Assembly (NCBI GenBank): GCA_021464245.1
Contig: JADCRB010000016.1
Coordinates: 6,441,250-6,505,249 of the forward strand
Source: Carallia brachiata
Lineage: Eukaryota > Streptophyta > Magnoliopsida > Malpighiales > Rhizophoraceae
Reading direction: 5' to 3'
Length of the DNA: 64,000 nt
Shown: piece after piece, positions 36,823 to 49,800 of the stretch
How positions within the stretch are numbered: the stretch's first letter is position 1
Layout of the letters: each line of letters starts with the position of its first letter
Notes under the pieces: model-generated
Databases searched by the model: none
Seen by the model: the letters and a program-made list of their open reading frames with translations, nothing else
Told to the model about the DNA's origin: nothing
Translations under genes and position numbers: made by a program

Positions 36823-37500
36823 GTATAACCATATATTGGGCTCCAAGCTCAGTTTGTGTCTGTTTTCCTTTTGAACTATGGTAAGAACAAACAATTGGGC
36901 ATGGGTCTAAGAAGAACAAATACTACGTCCCTCCCAGACTTGTTGGCTGAAAATGGGAGGGCCCACAATATGGGCTTTATAATATATTGGGCCTTAGGCT
37001 CAGCCTGAGTGAGCAAGCTCCTTGGGTCTTAGGTTCAAGAATTTGGCAAAAACGTTCATCTAAATTGAGCTTATTCTGAGGGGCTATTGGGTTGCCGACT
37101 CTCCCCTTTTTAGGCTTATATTGAGTTGGACTTCAATGCATGAGTTATGTAATTAACATTTGGGCTTTAAAGAATGGCCTCAATTAATTTTTACTTTCAT
37201 ATTTTTCTTTTTTCTTTTACATTTTCTTTTATACTTCCAAATAAAACCATAATTGCGATCAAACTATGAACCAAATGTGATACAATTTCATTTTAATCAT
37301 ATTTCGAAGCTAACCAACGAGGATCCTAATGCTAATTTGCCATAACCTAAATATACGCCGATAGAGAGAAAGTACTTAGGGCCTTTTAATTAATTTAGAC
37401 AAAATAGTACCCTTTCTCTTACACAATTTAAGATTATACGTTGGCCTTTACTCTTATGAATATGCTTCTAATTTTATTATCTTGTTATACCTGACAACTC
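36823..37500. other. intergenic spacer
   Basis: No gene recognised. The sequence contains repeated GGGCTTT-type words but no definable element. Confidence 0.35.
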
Positions 37501-37883
37501 TCATGTGATTAATCTTTGCAAGCAAATGCCACATGTTGGGTTCGTGTCTCATCATGCTTATTTTTCTAGAAATGTTATTTGCTTATTAAAAAATGATCTG
37601 ATAGTCTTTTGTTTTTTTATCCATGTATAAATTATGCAATTTTTCTTAGACATTGTGAGACTAATTTTCTTTTGTTCGCCTTTTGACATGTATAACAGAG
37701 CTGTTAACTGTATTTACTTTATAATCATTGATCAACAAGACTAGCATTGAATTAATATTTAAGGTTTGACATGCACAACGGAGTTATTAGCTGTATTAGC
37801 ATTTAATATATACTTAAGGTAGACCTAGTTCCAACTGTAGTTGTTGATCAACTAGGGTTGAGATTTATTTTATGATATTTGGA

Positions 37884-38067
37884 AAAATTGAATTGTTTAC
37901 TACTTTGTCTAAATGAACTACTATTGAAAAACAAACTCATTGGTAATGTATTGAAGTTACGATATCAATCAAAAATTGAATTGTTTACTTTTTTTTTTTT
38001 TTTCTAAATGAGCTATTATTGAAAAGCAAACTCATTGGTAATGTATTGAATTTATGATATCAATCAA
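37884..38067. repeat. 88-bp tandem duplication inside the F-box pseudogene
   Basis: Two copies of AAAATTGAATTGTTTACT...ATGATATCAATC (37884-37971 and 37972-38067) lie head to tail. The second has a longer T run after TTTACT, accounting for its extra length. Confidence 0.8.
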
Positions 38068-38434
38068 AAAATAAACCCCAACTTATGGATTTGTCATAGC
38101 TTACAAAAGAAAATTATGATTTGGTTATTTTTTGCAATTAATTTATGTATTTATGATTATGTTAAGTTTAATTTGTTTCTTTATTTTGAAACTGTAGATG
38201 ACAATCAATTAACAATAGTCAAATTGCAAAATTTATTTAAGTTAAGATGTTATGGACAACATAAAAAGGAATTGTGTCTTAGACAATTTATTTTTTAGTT
38301 TTAAGTTAGCTTTAGTCTTATATGTGATAATAAATATAACGAGAAGAAATTTCTTTGCAATGACCATCTTCACGAATTAATGACATAATCAAATAGAAGA
38401 TGAATGATTAAATCATCATTTAGTTATTTAGATG

Positions 38435-38570
38435 GGATTTTTATTTTGACTCCCTTTTTTAAGTGATTATAATTTACTTATGATCTTACGCTACATAATA
38501 AGTGGAGTCTATTTTTAAATTAAAAATAATATTTGAATGGTATTAGATCATAAGTTGTTTTACCAAAAAA
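38435..38570. mobile_element. short MITE, copy A
   Basis: The left end has AATTTACTTATGATCT and the right end AGATCATAAGTTGTTT, an imperfect inverted repeat. The same sequence recurs at 46145-46275 with CATAATAAGTGG in the middle of each. It has no coding capacity. Confidence 0.6.
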
Positions 38571-38999
38571 AAAAAAAGAAGTAAAATTAACAAGCACCTA
38601 TTTAGATAGTTAAAGATTCATTTGACAATATTAATGACCAAAAACTCAAAGAAAGATTCCAAATTACAAGAGAACTCGTCGAGAATAAATGTAATATCTA
38701 TATTAAGTATATGAAGCTAAATATTTTAATATTTTTTGAATTCATTGAATTTTGTTTTTGTTTGATTGTATATGTACACGTGAATTTTGCGCCCACTAAT
38801 TTGTGGATACGCCATTGAAGGTAGATATTTTCATCTTTATCAATTTAAAATATTCATATAATAAATCACTTTCTTTAGGACTTGATTGTTTTGATTGCGA
38901 TTTTTTAATTATAGAAGTACCTTTAAGGAAAGTAGGCATGAAAAAAAATAGTCAAATCAAGTTTTTTGGTTTTCTATTCTCATGAAACTTTCCCTCTTT

Positions 39000-39591
39000 G
39001 TAATCCGTCTTTTGTTCATTCATTTTTTCTCTCACTAATGTCTCTCTGCTCTCTCTTTTTATTTTATCCTTTTACCTATTCTTTTCTCTCTCTCTCTCTC
39101 CCCTATATTTTTTCTCTTTTCATTTTCTTTCTCTACATTCTCTTTACACTTTTTCTATATGTTGTCTACTCAAATTCCCTCTCTCTCTCTCTCTCTCCCC
39201 CCCCCCATATTTTCACTCTGCATTCCCCATACTCTCTCTCCTCTCACTCACTTTCTTTCTCCTCTTTTTATACTTAACTTTCTCTTTCCAGTTTTGAACC
39301 TCTATATCCATACTTTCTCTTTAAACTTTCCCTTCACATTTCCTTCTTTTTATATTCTGTTGTCCTTCTCTTTATATATTGAATTGTTTGCTTTCTCTCT
39401 CCCCCCTTATTTTTTCTATGTGTTTTTTGTCTTTTCTATCTCTTTTCGCACTACTTTCTCATATCTCTTCATTTTCCTTCTCTATCTGTATGTAATCTCT
39501 CTTCCCACTCTATATACGCTCATTGCCTTTGCTCTTCTGTCACTTTTTAACCACGCTTGTCTCCCTCTCTATACACACAAGCCTACACTCA

Positions 39592-39631
<40 letters not shown>

Positions 39632-39775
39632 TTCTCTATGTTTTCACAATATTCGCACTCCTCTCAGTCTCTCAGTATGCTCTCTTCTTCATTCTAAAAG
39701 TCTCTTTCCACTCTTTCCTTCTGCCTCACTATAAACTCTCATCTGTTGCTCTGACCACACTCTCTCATGTCTTTT
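39000..39775 (+). repeat. about 780-bp pyrimidine-rich (CT) tract
   Basis: The plus strand is almost continuously C/T with (CT)n runs at 39181-39197 and 39598-39628. It corresponds to a much shorter CT-rich stretch (49,440-49,640) at the same place in the related F-box intron. The long open frames here (such as 39159-39734) come from low complexity and are not genes. Confidence 0.8.
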
Positions 39776-40619
39776 AATAGCAAGAATTATAAGAAACTTG
39801 CTGAATTAACAGAGAAAAATAAATAATAAAAACATAAGAAAAAACAACAATTTAATCAAATGGACCCTTAGTATTTAGTAGTTGATGTAATATTTAATAA
39901 TATATATAACTTAAGATGACTTGAGTGTCTTTATCATGAAATTACAATGTTATCTTACATGTTTTACCTAAATCTATAAGAATATAACACAATTAACTAA
40001 TTCTCCAAGTCGTGGCATGATATGGTTACATTTTTTTTTTTTTTACAATCAATTAAATTTGAATTCGAGGCTTGCAATTACTTGAAATTTCATCAGACAA
40101 AAGATATTTAGTACTTACTCCTACCATTTGACCATATTAAAGTAATCAAGTTGATAGGATACGAACTTGAAAAATATGAACTAAAGCTAACTAAAGTTCT
40201 CCTGCAATGCGTAGTTAACTTGGAACAACTAATTCCAGTCACTACAAAGTATGTTCGTGCCAAGGTCCTCATAAAAACAATGTTAGTGTAGTATCTTCAT
40301 CTTTAGCAATGACATGCTTCTCAAAAGTCAAAAATATTTCTGTATCAATATTTGAATGATTGACTCCGTTTTGATCTATTGCACAGAAAGATTTGGTAAA
40401 TGATCAAGAAAAGATTAAGTACTATTGTCTTTATTTGATTTATTTTTCATTATTTTGTTATTTGTATAAAATAATGTCACATTTTCATGTCTTTTTTGAA
40501 AAAAAAAGAGAGGAAAAAACCTAGGTAAACAAGCTCGTGTGTGAAAGATGTTATCTAATTAATTAAGGTTTGAGATTAGTATGACTGAACTTTTTTTTTT
40601 TAAATAAATGTTGTTTTAT

Positions 40620-41000
40620 TTTGGTTAAGACAATAGTGTTGGTCTTGGTATAATCCAAGAGGGGAAATTGGGTGTTTTCAATTTTGCTCTTGTGATTCAG
40701 TCAATCAACTTTAACGGGTTGGTTGTAATGATCATTGATAATTGAAAATAAAACAAACAAAATAAACACAATTAAAAGTAAATGAAAGATAAGGAAGAAG
40801 AGCTTGCACCGTGATTTATAATAGTTCGGCTCTAACTAAAAATCTACATTCACTTTTTAAGAACCTTTTCTTGAGAGTTTAATCCACTAATCACTTTTGT
40901 TCTTTTGCAAAGTGAAGAACAACCCTTTACACTTTCACTTTTGATCTCACAACCTTAAACAACAAGTTTCCGTAAAACTTTTGATCACAAAAACACACTT
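40620..41000. mobile_element. probable LTR-retrotransposon terminal fragment
   Basis: AATCCAAGAGGGGAAATTGG near 40650 and CACCGTGATTTATAATAGTTCGGC-like sequence near 40810 (read in two parts) resemble terminal repeat and flank sequence of plant Copia-type elements. No second LTR, primer site or coding domain is visible, so it is at most a fragment. The class is inferred from word similarity. Confidence 0.4.
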
Positions 41001-41452
41001 TTGCATATCATTTTAAAACTAAATTTTAACCTTTTTTTTTTTTTTTTTGACAACTAACTTCAACTTCTATCATAACATAATAGAATGGTAAAAAAAGATT
41101 CATATAATTGACTCCAATTAAAAATGATTGAGATTTTGTTGTTGTTGAAATTAACTTTAACATATGTCTTGAAACGTTAACATTATTCTTTTTCAATAAA
41201 CAAATGCATTTTGCTAACCTACAAATTACAATTACTGATGATCTACCAAAATTTTGTGGCTGGAGATTAAAAATATCTACTCATTATTCAAGACTTAATT
41301 TACTACATTCAGAAAATCTTTTGAATAGAAAATATTTTTTTTTGTTTGCTAAATAAGTATTTGACATTCATTACTTTGGAGACAGAGTGTTTATATTGAT
41401 AGAAAGCTCACTAATACTATAAGGATTGCCCTCAATCTATACAACAAAATCA

Positions 41453-41716
41453 TTAACATGTATGGTCCGCTTGGCAAGCCCTATGAGCAATCATATTCTT
41501 CTCCATTAGGTTCTTAATCTGTATAACAAAATCATTACCTTTTATAGTCCGCTTGGCAATCTCATGAGCAATCATATAACCTTTCCCTTTACGTGCATCA
41601 ACACAACGAAAGTTTGAAAACAAAGATTTACAGTCATCAATGATTTTCTCAATTTCTAAAGGATACTCTTTGCGAGATAGATTGCAAAGAAACATGTAAA
41701 AACAAATATCCAACAT
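41453..41716 (-). pseudogene. degenerate RNase H-like (RVT_3 type) fragment
   Basis: An 87-aa frame contains EIEKIIDDCKSLFSNFRCVD followed by a basic stretch and MIAHEIAKRTI. This resembles the DC...LL..F......R..N..AH..AK pattern of plant non-LTR RNase H domains. The usual R-x-x-N is not intact (RKGKGYMIAH). A direct repeat of about 60 bp (41434-41496 and 41517-41578) duplicates the AH-containing part, so the frame ends with a second MIAHRA. It is probably a dead retroelement piece. Confidence 0.4.
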
Positions 41717-42341
41717 TTAACAAATATGTCATGCTACAAAATTCACTGCTTTTTCAAATATATATAACATAAATGAAACTCGGTAAAATAAATCTTTCTG
41801 TTCATTAATGCTTCAAAAAGCATTGTTGATGGCATAAGTAAAACTGCTGTGGATGAGTAATAAGGTCGTTCACATCATTCAAACATAAGAGTTATATTAA
41901 AAACGTATACATATATTGGATACGTAGAGAAGACAAGTACATACTTGCATGATAGCGTAAAATTGATCTCTACATTTTCTTTTAATGAAGAAAGCTAATT
42001 GTTTTCTGACTCTAATATTAATATATTTCTTCTTACATTTTAAAATTTCGTGTGTAAATTGTTGCCAAGTCCAAACTAAATCATGCTAAGTATGCGTTTC
42101 TTTTTTGGTGACATTGAGAAAAATAAATTTAAAAATTGACACAAGGTAGTAACTTTTAATCTATCATCTAGTACCCACAACATTGCATGACCTAGATTTT
42201 TATTTTAGGTGGTAATATTGGGAGGAGAAGTATAATCTCATTTGACAAGTAAATTAGCGTAAAAGTTGTCATCTCTCAAGGTGTGCATGATAGGATAATT
42301 TCATTGTCTAGATAACAATTCTCTATAATTTAAAATCGAAA
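41717..42341. other. AT-rich spacer next to the CACTA element
   Basis: No gene recognised. Confidence 0.4.
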
Positions 42342-42344
42342 TCG

Positions 42345-45300
42345 CACTACAAGATATTGTAGTTTTGGCATCTAAAATATATAATCATAAAAAGCAAAAA
42401 TTAGTCCCCAAAAGTTTTTCACGACCTAAAAAAAATAGTTGCCATGTTAGTCACCTATACGCAGGCGCAGATAATTTTTTGCGACTAAAAAAACATTTAG
42501 TCGCCTACAATTAACCTTTGCGCGACCATTTGCAATTTAGTTGACAAATATTTTGCGACCATTATAGCAGTCGCTAATGATCGTTTGTTTTTGCGACGAA
42601 ATCTTTTAGCAACTACCTGATTAGAGTAGTCGCTAAAAGACTAAAACATTTTGTGACTATTTCGTATTTTTAGTCGCTAAAAATGTTTAATTTGTAAAGC
42701 CAAAAACGCTTCTATTTGCGACTATTAAAATTACTCGTAAAAAATTTCAACTATTGGCGACTTTTCAATATAAGTAGTAGCCAAAAAGATCACAGTTATG
42801 CCGGTTATCCATTATTTGCGACTGTTCCTTATAATTAATCGTAAAAAATTTGACTGTTTGCGACTATTTGGTATAAGTAGTCATTAAAAGGTTACCAATT
42901 ACAGCCAAAAAGTCCATTATTTGTTACTATTCATATAGGTGGTTGTTAAAACTTTTACACTATTTGCGACTATTCGGCACAAATGATTACTAAAATGTAC
43001 ACTATTAGCTACGATTGGCCTCCACTAGTCGCAAAATTAACTGCAACTTGGAATTGGAAATTAATTTTTTTATCCTCAAAATTGAAAATTAATTTTGAAA
43101 TTACTATTTTGACCATTCACAAAATCTTATATATTTTAAGATTCTACAACAATATATCAAAGAAAACAAGAACAATATTATCTATTAATTATCAATATTG
43201 TTGTTAATACATATTGTCTTGCTGATCAAACTAAAAAAACTATTAAGGGGTTTCTCTAAAAGCAAATAAAAGGCATACATAAAGTCCATAAGATTCTGCT
43301 GGAGAGGAAATTTTTAAATTCTACTTTGAGATCCAAACTTTGCACCCAAGAATAGTTGGCACTTGGAGGTAGTCCACCACAGTCAATCAGCTTTTTGAAG
43401 ATGGGAACATTGTCATCTACATGCCATAACAAAAATAAAAGAGTGGCCTCATCGATTTAGTAGATCATGCCAATGGAAAAAAAAGAAATCCCAAGCTCAA
43501 CTATCAATAGGCCCCAATAAAAAAGTTCTAATTCACCTATATTAAGTGGTGCCAATTGGCTGGCCAATAGCATAAATATATGCTGCCTAACATAGAATTT
43601 TTTCTTTAGAGTTCAAACAAAAGTACAATTAAAAGGAGGAAACCACAATTTTCATAAATTTTGGTCACAAAAATGGTTAATGGGTAGAAAAAAAGTCATA
43701 AATAACAACCTCCAACAGCATAATCAAGTACCCAAATGCCCTTTTTTGATGTGTACTTCCCTGAGTACTTTTGAATTGAAGGGTTTATATATCATTTCAA
43801 ACTATACAGTGACTGAAACTTAATAACTTTTTTCTATCACAAGTAATCATTTCAGCACACACACATAAAAAAGAAAAAGAAAAAACAACTGACTCGTTCA
43901 TCAACAAAATAGATGGCAATCCAAATAACCATAAAACTAACTTTGGAACAAAATAACCAGCACAATTCCACTACTGTTCTGACAGTAGAACAACCTTCAA
44001 TAAATAAATAGTCAATATGAACCCAAAAATGTGTAAAGGCCTCATGTAGATACCTTTGTTTCATCCTTTACCCAATGATCACATAATTTGCTCCAATTTT
44101 TTGGAGTCACCCTCTCAGGAACATGCTCTTTAGCAACCTCAATAGAAGAATGTCTCAAGAATTTCTTTTTCAATTTATACCTGATATCTTTCTATCGACG
44201 CTTCAATATAGATTTGATGCAATTTTGGCTATGATCTTCACTCAAATTTGTAATGTCTAACCTCATCTGTATACCAAATAAAAAATTAACGTGATTTACT
44301 TCTTAACTTATTCCATTGAAACTCTCAAACAGAAAAAAAAAAAAAATGACATGCATAAGTTATTAGTAGAGGTATAGGGTAAGGCGACGGTGATATGGTG
44401 AGTAATGACCCTCATTTTGCATTAGTGATTGTCATTTATGTTTCACGGGAGCTGGCTTTTCTTATCTACAACATACATTTTATTGAGTATTTAAAAGCCT
44501 ATATATTAAGAAAGATGTTTTTTTTTTTTAAAACGAATCTCACAAATAAATCTTATATAATCATAGGTATTATCAACGGATATTATTATAACATTACATT
44601 GAAGTAAGTGTTCTATACATTAACTCTATTATTATTATTATTATTGTTATTTTAACTGATACAAACCTCCTCCTTGTGACCCTGTACCAAACAAAAAAAT
44701 TAAAAAAAATTGCAAACCCTCCCTTGTATGCTGTAGAACTGTAACCCGTACCAGCAACATCAAAACCCCACAAAACCCCCAAAAAAATTTTGAAATACCA
44801 CACATGCAGCAAAGTAACAATTTATGATGACTAAGCCCCTGATCAAATCTTAAAAGATTTCCTTCAAGCAATTGAGCATCAGCAAGAATAATGTCTCTTA
44901 ATTTTATGCTCCCAAAACACCTAACTAAAATAGGAGTCAACTTAACCAGCATCTGTTATACTCAAAAAAAAAGTGAATAAGCATAACAAGTATCTTAAAT
45001 GTGAGAGATTAATTTTCTTAGTAGTCATACAAGCAATCAGAATGATAAATCAAGTCCAAAAGCAAATATATAATCAAACTAAGTAAATTCGTTTTGTAAT
45101 TGATTATCTTTTAGAAACTAAGTGCTCTCCCATCTTATAAAGATTATCCAACTGCCTCGTTCACTGTCCTAATATGCACAAAGGTAAACTGTGATTCCGA
45201 TTTGATTCATGGGAGGATAGTATAGAGTTAAAACCAAAACAGAACCCAAAGCTTTTGCAAAGACACAAGGCATAATGGAAGGAGCGAAGGATAGAGACGG

Positions 45301-46064
45301 TGACCAGAGGGAAAGAAAGGGAAAGACTTTGACCATAAATTTCGCCGGAATCAGCATTTCGCTTCTTGAAAGAGAAAGCAACCGATTAAGCTGTGAATTG
45401 ATTGGATTTTGCTTCTAAAATGTTGAACAGAGCAATCCAGCTGAGAGCAACGTTGGAGGGAGGTAAAGTGATTGAAGGAGTAAAGTGTTTTGTGAGGCTG
45501 AGAATTAATTGAGTTCAGATTAAAAGAAAATTAAAAATTAAAAAAAATTAAAAATACAGTGACATTAAATATTTATTGAAAATTTTTTATCACTCTTTTA
45601 AATTTTGTCCAGATTGATTCAGGTTACTCAGTCTATTGAGTTTGATACTGAACGGTCTCTAATAAAAAAAATTAAAAAAAATCACTTAAATAGGTGTCTC
45701 ATATTCACTTTTGTTGACTATATGAGTGGTCGTCTAATATGCAAATACTAGTTTTTTTTTGTGACTAATAATTATAAGTGGTCGCAAAATTTTAGTGGAA
45801 AAGGTAAGTATCAGCCCTTTTCGCGTCCACATATATTTTAGTCGCTAAATTTAACTGTCATATAATTTGTTTTTGACTATATATTTTTAGATGGTCGCCA
45901 AAAATAACGTTTTATCTGCTCGCCAACGGGAAAAATCTGACGCGGACATTTCAAACCATTTTACGACTATCTGCCTTAGATGGTTGCAAAAAAACAAGCC
46001 TTTATCGACTAAATATTAAGTAGTCGCAGAAAATTAGTCGCAAATTTCATAATTTCTTGTAGAG
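42345..46064. mobile_element. CACTA (En/Spm) DNA transposon, non-autonomous, 3,720 bp
   Basis: The left end starts CACTACAAGATATTG, and the right end read inward is CTCTACAAGAAATTATG, so the outer 10 bp match at 9. A 3-bp target duplication TCG lies at 42342-42344 and 46065-46067, as expected for CACTA elements. Both subterminal regions (42,440-43,030 and 45,720-46,040) hold many copies of TTTGCGACTA/TAGTCGC in both orientations, the arrangement of transposase-binding repeats in En/Spm. Inside is only a dead transposase fragment. The internal frames at 44647-44952 and 45169-45381 have no recognisable domain. Confidence 0.85.
44057..44275 (-). pseudogene. CACTA transposase_24 (Ptta/En/Spm) fragment with an in-frame stop
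   Basis: On the minus strand one frame reads MRLDITNLSEDHSQNC, a TAG stop, then YKLKKKFLRHSS and VTPKNWSKLCDHWV. The W-x-x-L-x-x-x-W spacing and the preceding basic segment resemble the plant Ptta/En/Spm transposase family. A further exon-like piece, DDNVPIFKKLIDCGGLPP, lies at about 43320-43430 on the same strand and may belong to the same gene. It is non-functional because of the stop and missing domains. Confidence 0.55.
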
Positions 46065-46067
46065 TCG

Positions 46068-46880
46068 CATTACGGTGGTGACTAGCATCTGTGTATCCAA
46101 TCAAATGAATCCATATGGGTTGAAATGTAGGGAATTTCTATTTTGATTTTTTTTTTAAATGAGTGTAACTTACTCATAATTTTACATCGCATAATAAGTG
46201 GGGTTATTTAAATAAAAAAATTAAAAATAATATTTAAATAATATTAGATTATGAGTTAATTTTACTTAAAAAAAAAAGATACGATATTTTTAAAATATTG
46301 GGGAAGAACCTATTTTAATTTAAAATACTTCCAAAAGCTTAAATCCAGTTTTGGATACTAGTATATTTCCAACTAAATCATTAAATATCTTCTCACTAAA
46401 TGATATTTATATCTATACGAACAAAAAGGTGGTAATTTATTACTTTGAGTCAACGAGTAGCGCATTTGTTTTAACAAAAACATGATATCCCCTCATTAAA
46501 AGTGTAAAGAGCAAAATTTTTACAAGAAAAAAACATTAGCTGCATATCCAAAATAATACTTTCACATGCCACACAATTGTTACTATTTAATCAAAATGAT
46601 GTCCATGTTGAGACTCTACCCTTTGAAAAAACTTTCTTCTTGCATGTGGCCCACTGCCCCACTAAAATCTATGCAAAAGTCTAAAAAAGGCAATCCAACT
46701 AAGAAACATAAATATCCTCACAAATTATTGGGAAAAAAAATCGCCAAATATGAGGAGCATTAAATTCTGAGATAGTCCCCTTTTATGACTTTTCCTGTAT
46801 ATGTTGCCTATATGTATCACAAATTTCCTCACTTATCATCATTTTTAAGTAAACTCTTTGGAGAATATTTCGGGATTACA
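46068..46880 (+). promoter_or_regulatory. F-box gene upstream region between the CACTA and the start codon
   Basis: About 800 bp of AT-rich sequence, including MITE copy B. A frame opens at 46785 in phase with the gene, so an upstream ATG is possible, but the F-box family start fits 46881 better. No TATA box was placed. Confidence 0.4.
46145..46275. mobile_element. short MITE, copy B
   Basis: Left GTAACTTACTCATAAT and right ATTATGAGTTAATTTTAC form an imperfect inverted repeat; the interior matches the copy at 38435-38570. Confidence 0.6.
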
Positions 46881-49800
46881 ATGGCTTCTTCAATGGATTC
46901 ATCCCAGAAGAGAATCAAAACTTCAAGTTGTCGTGGTCTTGGTCCTTCTTCTGATTCTATTGTCTCTTATGATCATATTCATAATGATATTCTTGAGTAT
47001 CTTTTCTCATTCTTGCCTGTGAAAGATGTTGCAAAACTTGCAATTCTTTCAAAAAGATTCCAAAAATCTTGGATGTTGAGCCGAAAACTTTGCTTTGGCG
47101 ATAAGTATGCTAGTCGAAACTTGCTGGATGATAAAACATCAGTTGTTACCCATGTTTTAGAGCATCATAGGGCAAAAGATTGGTACCCTTCAATTGCGTT
47201 TTGATATATATTTTGACCTTGTATTAGTTCAAAAATTTATCAAAATTGCTTTTGATAAGGGACTTGAAGAGCTTGATTTGGATTATTTTGGACCGTTTCC
47301 TTTTCAGCTCTCCACTGATTTTTTTGACTTTGAATCCATAAAGATTTTGAAGATCGACCGTTGCCTATTTGAGTTTCCCGCAAAGTTGAAAGGTTTGAGC
47401 TATTTGAATACTCTTGTCATCAGAAGGATGGAAATAACAACTGAATTTCTCGATAATTTGTTTCGCCATTGTTTTTTTCTTGAGACCTTGGATTTGGCCC
47501 ATTTCCATGGAATTTATTGGTTGAAGATCTCTACTCAAAACCAAAAATGTTTCAAGACATTAAAAATTGGAGATTGCCCAAATATTTCACGGATCGAGAT
47601 CGATTCCCCAACTCTTCGTGCATTTCATTATTTTGGATGTATTTGTTTCTTTAAAATTCATCATGTTATGCAATTGGAAGATGTGATGATCAATATCGCA
47701 CCTTCAAAGAGTTATATGTGCCCTACCATTCTAAGAAATCTTACGTATGATCTGATCCATGTCCAAGTTCTCACCATGTCTAGTGTATTCCTTGAGGTAA
47801 ATATCTCTTATGACTCCCTCTTCCATAAAGGTGGTTTTTGTTAATTATTCAAACTTGTTGTGTGAATGAAGTTTATTATTTGTTGTTGTTGATTTTATTA
47901 GGCTTTAAGTCGAAGAATTATAGACGGAAAATTTCAAGAAATGCCATACTATTTTAAGAATTTGAAGCAAGTTAAATTGTACATGGAGGGTGCCACCTTT
48001 TGTAATGTCTATGATGTTGTTGCTTTTCTCCTGCATTGCCCAAGCCTAGAGAAGATATTCATTGACGTAAGTATCCCGATATACTCTTTTTTTTTTTTTT
48101 TACTATTTTTAGTAATGTTAATTATTAACTATAATTAGTTGAATGATTTTTTTTTTTAATGAAAACTATGGTGACATTAACGGAACTTGATAATAAGGTA
48201 ATGTAAACACTAGCGGATCCACCTTGGGATCTGCGGCGCCAAATGCTGCCATTGAGAAAAATATATAATACGTGTGTATTTATATATTAATATATAGACT
48301 TATAGTTTAACTATTTTTACATTATTGCCCTTTAATATTCTTCTTTGTCCTTAAAGAAAGTGAATTAAGTATCATTACACGACTAAAAAAATAGTTATCT
48401 CAATTATTTTAGGCTTGTCGAGGCAACACACAATAACTAAAGGAAAATCGATTCTCGCCTTTCTATTGTGATAAGAACTTAAAGAATTCATAACTTTAAA
48501 GATATTTGATGCGGTGGAAGCTTAATTTCTCATCATAGTCATTTTTTAAAAAGGTTATCCCACTTTGAAATGATATTCTTAGTAATCTTATGCTTTTTTG
48601 TCCTTATGTAGTCTAAAATTTTTCTTAGATGACGTACGACTTTTCTTCTTTTGGCTATCATTTGACTTGTGCAATGGAGTTGCTAATGCTATTTATTTCA
48701 TAAACATTGATAAACCAGGACAGGTATTTCATATTTTCATATATATGTAAGATTATGTCAAGTTTGGTATAATAATATTACTCTATTTGACACTTTTAGA
48801 CGGTCAAGTAACTAACAATGATTAAACTATAAATTTATTTCATTTATCATGTTATGGACAAATTTCACATGAAAATGAACCGTAGATTGGACAAATTATC
48901 TTTTACTTTGAAGTCAGGTTTGATCTTGTCGGTAACAATAACTAGAGTGGGACGAACTTTCTTTGCAATGAATCTTATCAAGAATCAATTGTGTCATCAA
49001 ATAATTAAACTGAAGTTGCTTATTTAAAAGACAATATATTTGACAGTATTGATAATCGAAAAGATTTAGAAAGATCCCGAAATGCAAAAACTCGTTCTAA
49101 ACAATTATAATATCTATACAAATTGTCTAAAACTAATTGTTTTACCATCTTGAATTTGGTTCTTTTATTGTATTCGTATACATAAACTTTGGCTCCACCT
49201 TTTTGCAGATTCGTCATTGAACATAGTTATTTTCATATCAAAATGAAATATTGATATAACCTATTATTTTTTAGGGCTTGTTTATTATGATAACGGTATT
49301 TTTTTTTTTACACTAGCAGACAAAAAAAATGTTTGGAAAATATTGTCTTTTTCCATTTTTTATTTAAAATATGAACATACTTTGTAAGAAAACCAAAAAA
49401 AAAAAGAAACGAATGAGAAAAACAACAAAATTTAAGTTTTTCCTCTTTCTTTCTCTAAATGCCCTCTCTTGTAACGCTTTTTAATCCCTCTCTCTCTCTC
49501 TTTACACACACACTCACACTCACACTCTCCTCTCTCACCATGCTTCCTCTATTCTCTCTTTTCACTCTCTTTTCTCTCATGATCATCTCTCATCTCCTTT
49601 CTCTATACTCTCTCAAGTCTCTTGATAACAATATTCCAATTCATAAGTAGAAAGATGTCGTCGAAAGAATAAAAAATAAAGAAACAAAATAATAAGAAGT
49701 TAAGAAGCAATAGCAGAAAACAACCTAATTCAGTGGACTAAGTGCTCAACAAAGGATGTGACTACTTATAGATAATACAACTTAAAATGACTTGAATTTT

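Larger units (their letters stand above)
37500..40430 (+). pseudogene. decayed 3' half of an F-box/LRR gene (intron plus last exon)
   Basis: This segment is collinear with 48,550-50,470, the last intron and exon of the F-box gene downstream. Landmarks match in order: TTCTTAGA...TTTTCTT near 37650 and 48630; GTTATGGACAA (38249/48850); TTTCTTTGCAATGA (38350/48960); CGCCATTGAA/CGTCATTGAA (38810/49210); and the last exon at about 40080-40290 against 49935-50150 (TAATCAAGTTGA, AAATATGAACT). The last-exon copy has lost its frame, and no F-box or first LRR exon is found upstream, so the duplicate is 5'-truncated and dead. It contains an 88-bp tandem duplication, a MITE and an expanded CT-rich block. 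Confidence 0.7.

Noticed and set aside
39159..39734. 191-codon open frame rich in Ser, Leu and Phe
   Set aside because: It is a by-product of the CT-rich low-complexity tract inside a pseudogene intron; several frames are open at once.
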